A DNA stretch of 64,000 bases, taken from DASRDR01 sp963812945 [NCBI: uncultured Candidatus Rokubacteria bacterium]. GTDB taxonomy: Bacteria; Methylomirabilota; Methylomirabilia; Rokubacteriales. Under the pieces are notes generated by a model. The model saw only the letters and a list, made by a program, of their open reading frames with translations. It did no database searches and was not told where the DNA came from. Numbering within the stretch: position 1 is the stretch's first letter; each line of letters begins with the position of its first letter. Below are positions 62,509-64,000 of the stretch, in pieces. The stretch spans positions 3,162,001 through 3,226,000 of the forward strand of contig CAWEXD010000008.1 of assembly GCA_963812945.1 (NCBI GenBank). Reading direction: 5' to 3'. A program made the translations under genes and the position numbers.

Positions 62509-62715
62509 ATGGCCGACGGGAACCTGATCAAGGTCCTGGCGGGGGCCGAGGCCCGGCGCTGCCCCACGTGCCGGACGAAGATCGTCGTGCCCGAGCCCGA
62601 CGGCCTCGTCGTGAAGAACGCGGTTCTCCGTGTCAGTGGCAAGACCGGCCGCGCCGCGGCCAAGTGTCCCCGCTGCAAGGGTTGGGTGGAGGTGCCGCTG
62701 AACTACCGGGAGTGA
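62509..62715 (+). CDS. Small zinc-ribbon protein
   Basis: A 68-residue protein with two CxxC knuckles: Cys18 and Cys21 (RRCPTCRTK), Cys53 and Cys56 (AKCPRCKGW). This is a zinc-ribbon layout with a 31-residue spacer. The N-terminal ten residues are helical. It resembles small zinc-binding regulators such as the Com-type translational activators in overall size, but that is not established. It has no ribosome site; a strong promoter ends six bases before its ATG, so the transcript is probably leaderless. A hairpin follows at 62762-62810. Confidence 0.78.
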   Translation: MADGNLIKVLAGAEARRCPTCRTKIVVPEPDGLVVKNAVLRVSGKTGRAAAKCPRCKGWVEVPLNYRE

Positions 62716-62761
62716 TCCGGACCCACGCACCAGCCAGCACGGCGTAAGTCGCACACGAAGA

Positions 62762-62810
62762 CGAAAGCCGAGCGGCGCGGGCCCCCGATGGCCCCTGCCC
62801 TCGGCTTTCG
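62762..62810 (+). terminator. Probable intrinsic-type hairpin terminator
   Basis: Arms CGAAAGCCGAG (62762-62772) and CTCGGCTTTCG (62800-62810) pair over 11 bp, with a shorter GC stem inside. The hairpin is followed by CATTTCC, so the T-run is weak. It separates the zinc-ribbon gene from the carbonic anhydrase gene. Confidence 0.55.
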
Positions 62811-62863
62811 CATTTCCAGGCGCCGCGGCCCCTCGAGGGAGCCCGGCAGGAGGAGGACCCGAG

Positions 62864-63355
62864 ATGAGCGTCACGGACCAGCTGCTGCGGAACAACGAGC
62901 ACTACGCCGGCTCCTTCACCAAGGGCGAGCTGCCGCTCCCGCCGGCCAAGGGGGTGGCCGTCGTGGCGTGCATGGACGCGCGGCTCGACCTCCACGAGCT
63001 CCTCGGGCTCGACGAGGGCGACGCCCACGTGATCCGGAACGCCGGCGGCGCGATCACCGAGGACGCAATCCGCTCGCTCGTGATCTCGCAGCGGCTCCTG
63101 GGCACGCGCGAGATCATCCTGATCCACCACTCGGACTGCGGGATGCTGACGTTCGCCGACGAGGCGCTGAAGCGCGACATCCAGGCGGAGACCGGGATCC
63201 GGCCCGCGTTCGCCTTCGAGCCCTTCCCCGATCTCGACGAGGACGTCCGCCAGTCGCTCGCCCGGGTGCGGACGAACCCATTCATTCCCCACCGCAACGA
63301 GGTGCGCGGCTTCGTCTACGACGTGCGGACGGGGCGGCTCCGCGAGGTGAAGTAG
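62864..63355 (+). CDS. Beta-class carbonic anhydrase
   Basis: A 163-residue zinc enzyme that interconverts CO2 and bicarbonate. The zinc and catalytic residues are Cys36, Asp38 and Arg40 (ACMDARLD), and His89 with Cys92 (IHHSDCGM). The spacing fits the short, plant-type-like beta-CAs of prokaryotes. Typical phrases AGGAITEDAIRSLVIS and RGFVYDVRTGRL are present. A ribosome site (GGAGG) precedes the ATG. A strong hairpin follows the stop, and a degenerate partial copy of the 3' end lies 280 bp downstream. Confidence 0.95.
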   Translation: MSVTDQLLRNNEHYAGSFTKGELPLPPAKGVAVVACMDARLDLHELLGLDEGDAHVIRNAGGAITEDAIRSLVISQRLLGTREIILIHHSDCGMLTFADEALKRDIQAETGIRPAFAFEPFPDLDEDVRQSLARVRTNPFIPHRNEVRGFVYDVRTGRLREVK

Positions 63356-63365
63356 CCCCGGACCG

Positions 63366-63415
63366 GGCGAGAGTCCGAGGGGGGTCTGCTCCCCGGCTCC
63401 CCTCGGACTCTCGCC
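63366..63415 (+). terminator. Strong hairpin terminator after carbonic anhydrase
   Basis: A 17-bp perfect stem: GGCGAGAGTCCGAGGGG (63366-63382) and its reverse complement (63399-63415), with a 16-base loop. No T-run follows, so it may be a Rho-independent terminator with weak tail or an mRNA-protecting hairpin. It lies between the intact gene and its remnant. Confidence 0.6.
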
Positions 63416-63524
63416 GGCGGGGCTGTTGACCTGCGGTGTCGGCCCCGCGCACTGGCTCGAACAGGCCGACGCGAGCCCCGGAAATTGCCGCCGGCCCGTG
63501 GAAGCGCCCGCGGACAATCCTCAG

Positions 63525-63635
63525 GTCCGCCAGTCGCTCGCGCGGGTCCGGGCGAACCCGTTCATCCCGCAACGGGACGCAGTGCGCGGCTTCGTCTACG
63601 ACGTCCGGACGGGGCGGCTCGGTGAGGTGAAGTAG
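63525..63635 (+). pseudogene. 3' remnant of a second beta-carbonic anhydrase gene
   Basis: These 111 bases align without gaps to the last 111 bases of the intact gene (63245-63355), exactly 280 bp away. A hand count gives 14 mismatches (about 87% identity). Both end with the same EVK and TAG. About half of the changes are silent third-position substitutions. The catalytic cysteines and all upstream parts are missing; the sequence before 63525 is unrelated. A 70-codon frame from 63426 runs through it but has no family N-terminus. This looks like the tail of a former tandem paralogue. The rest of 63636-63862 holds no recognised gene. Confidence 0.7.
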
Positions 63636-63862
63636 CCCCACCGCAGGACACTCCGGCCGGAGGGGGTCTCGACACGGGACCGCGAGCCGGACCGGATACG
63701 ATCAGGTCCTTTTCCAGACACTCGGCTCCACGGCGAAGCACGGCCGAAGTTGCGACAGCGGGCATTTACGCCCGGCGGCGGTCTGGCCTCGTCCTTGCTC
63801 TTTCTTGATCCGATGAAGTCCTCCCGACGCACAGTCGCTGGGCTCGTTCCCCGCCCCTCACG

Positions 63863-63892
63863 TTGACCCGGCGCTTGCGTGGATCCTACAAT
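63863..63892 (+). promoter_or_regulatory. Leaderless-type promoter of the Uma2-family gene
   Basis: TTGACC (63863-63868), 18-bp spacer, TACAAT (63887-63892), then 6 nt to the GTG start at 63899. Same geometry as the promoter at 62474-62502. Confidence 0.6.
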
Positions 63893-63898
63893 CCCGAT

Positions 63899-64000
63899 GT
63901 GAGCGGCGAGCGAGCGGTCCTGACGTACCGTGACTACGAGGCGCTCCCGGCCAACGGCCGGCGGTACGAGCTCCACGACGGCGAGCTCTCCGTGACGCCC
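63899..64000 (+). CDS. Uma2-family (DUF820) putative endonuclease, truncated by window end
   Basis: Only the first 34 codons are in the window. They read as the Uma2/DUF820 N-terminus: YRDYEALPANGRRYELHDGELSVTP, quoted in part as RDYEALPANGRRYELHDGEL. This segment normally precedes the PD-(D/E)XK-like core found in this large, mostly uncharacterised family, which expands in cyanobacteria and other taxa. The GTG start is inferred from the family start and a -10 box six bases upstream; no ribosome site is present. The catalytic core lies beyond the window. Confidence 0.75.
   Translation, partial: MSGERAVLTYRDYEALPANGRRYELHDGELSVTP

Noticed and set aside
63426-63635. A 69-codon frame over the carbonic anhydrase remnant as a real gene
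   Set aside because: Its first 33 codons have no homology to the carbonic anhydrase start, catalytic residues are absent, and no ribosome site or promoter is visible.
1-64000. CRISPR array, tRNA, rRNA or prophage
   Set aside because: No regularly spaced repeats, cloverleaf-like sequence, rRNA-like stretch or phage structural gene was recognised on reading.

Overview
The window is GC-rich bacterial chromosome with tightly packed genes and few AT-rich spacers. The gene content (a fused indolepyruvate:ferredoxin oxidoreductase, HpaB/HpaC-type oxygenase, amidohydrolase-2 and F420/LLM-type oxidoreductase families, a branched-chain amino-acid-type ABC importer, a fatty acyl-AMP ligase, Tat-exported enzymes) recalls uncultivated soil or sediment lineages such as Candidatus Rokubacteria/Methylomirabilota. 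That placement is an impression from gene families, not a computed one. No rRNA, tRNA, CRISPR array or prophage was recognised.

Layout. 59-9157 (minus) holds aconitase, a fused indolepyruvate:ferredoxin oxidoreductase and an HpaB/HpaC pair. A REP-associated tyrosine transposase (RAYT, plus strand) is inserted among them with its own inverted ends, and a 92-bp non-autonomous copy of those ends lies at 6935-7026. 9303-14863 (minus) is a five-gene run with a sulfite/sulfonate flavour: P-loop HPr-kinase-like protein, ComA-like phosphosulfolactate synthase, TauE/SafE exporter, YeiH-type exporter and a ThDP enzyme. 14922-17552 is a GspA/GspB pair. 17741-28313 carries a lone receiver protein, an EF-G-like GTPase, a secreted protein, uvrA, an odd multi-spanning protein, an IclR regulator and RmlB/RfbB.

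28490-34713 encodes mostly exported proteins: a PIG-L deacetylase, an M28 peptidase with PA and PDZ domains, a TolB-like propeller and a large secreted repeat protein without a barrel. 35430-40106 has an acyl-AMP ligase, LemA, an HtpX-like protease, an LLM oxidoreductase and a small membrane protein. 40144-43085 (minus) has SthA, a SnoaL-like protein, a transaldolase-like aldolase and a cyclophilin-like protein. 43276-48259 has an M20 peptidase, a gamma-glutamyltransferase and a saccharopine-dehydrogenase-like protein, with scar-like remnants between them. 49061-51785 (minus) has an amidohydrolase, a DinB-like protein and a homocysteine S-methyltransferase. 52004-56767 is a complete five-gene Liv-type ABC importer. 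The right end has a TPR-M48 protease, an aldehyde dehydrogenase, a membrane/FAD-oxidase operon, a zinc-ribbon protein, a beta-carbonic anhydrase with a decayed tandem copy, and the start of a Uma2-family gene cut by the window end.

Three themes stand out. One is the RAYT and its miniature relative, whose ends also provide stop codons for neighbouring genes. The second is the ComA/TauE/YeiH operon, which may be an undescribed route for handling sulfite or sulfonates. The third is a repeated promoter layout in which the -10 box ends 6-7 nt before the start codon, suggesting leaderless transcripts.
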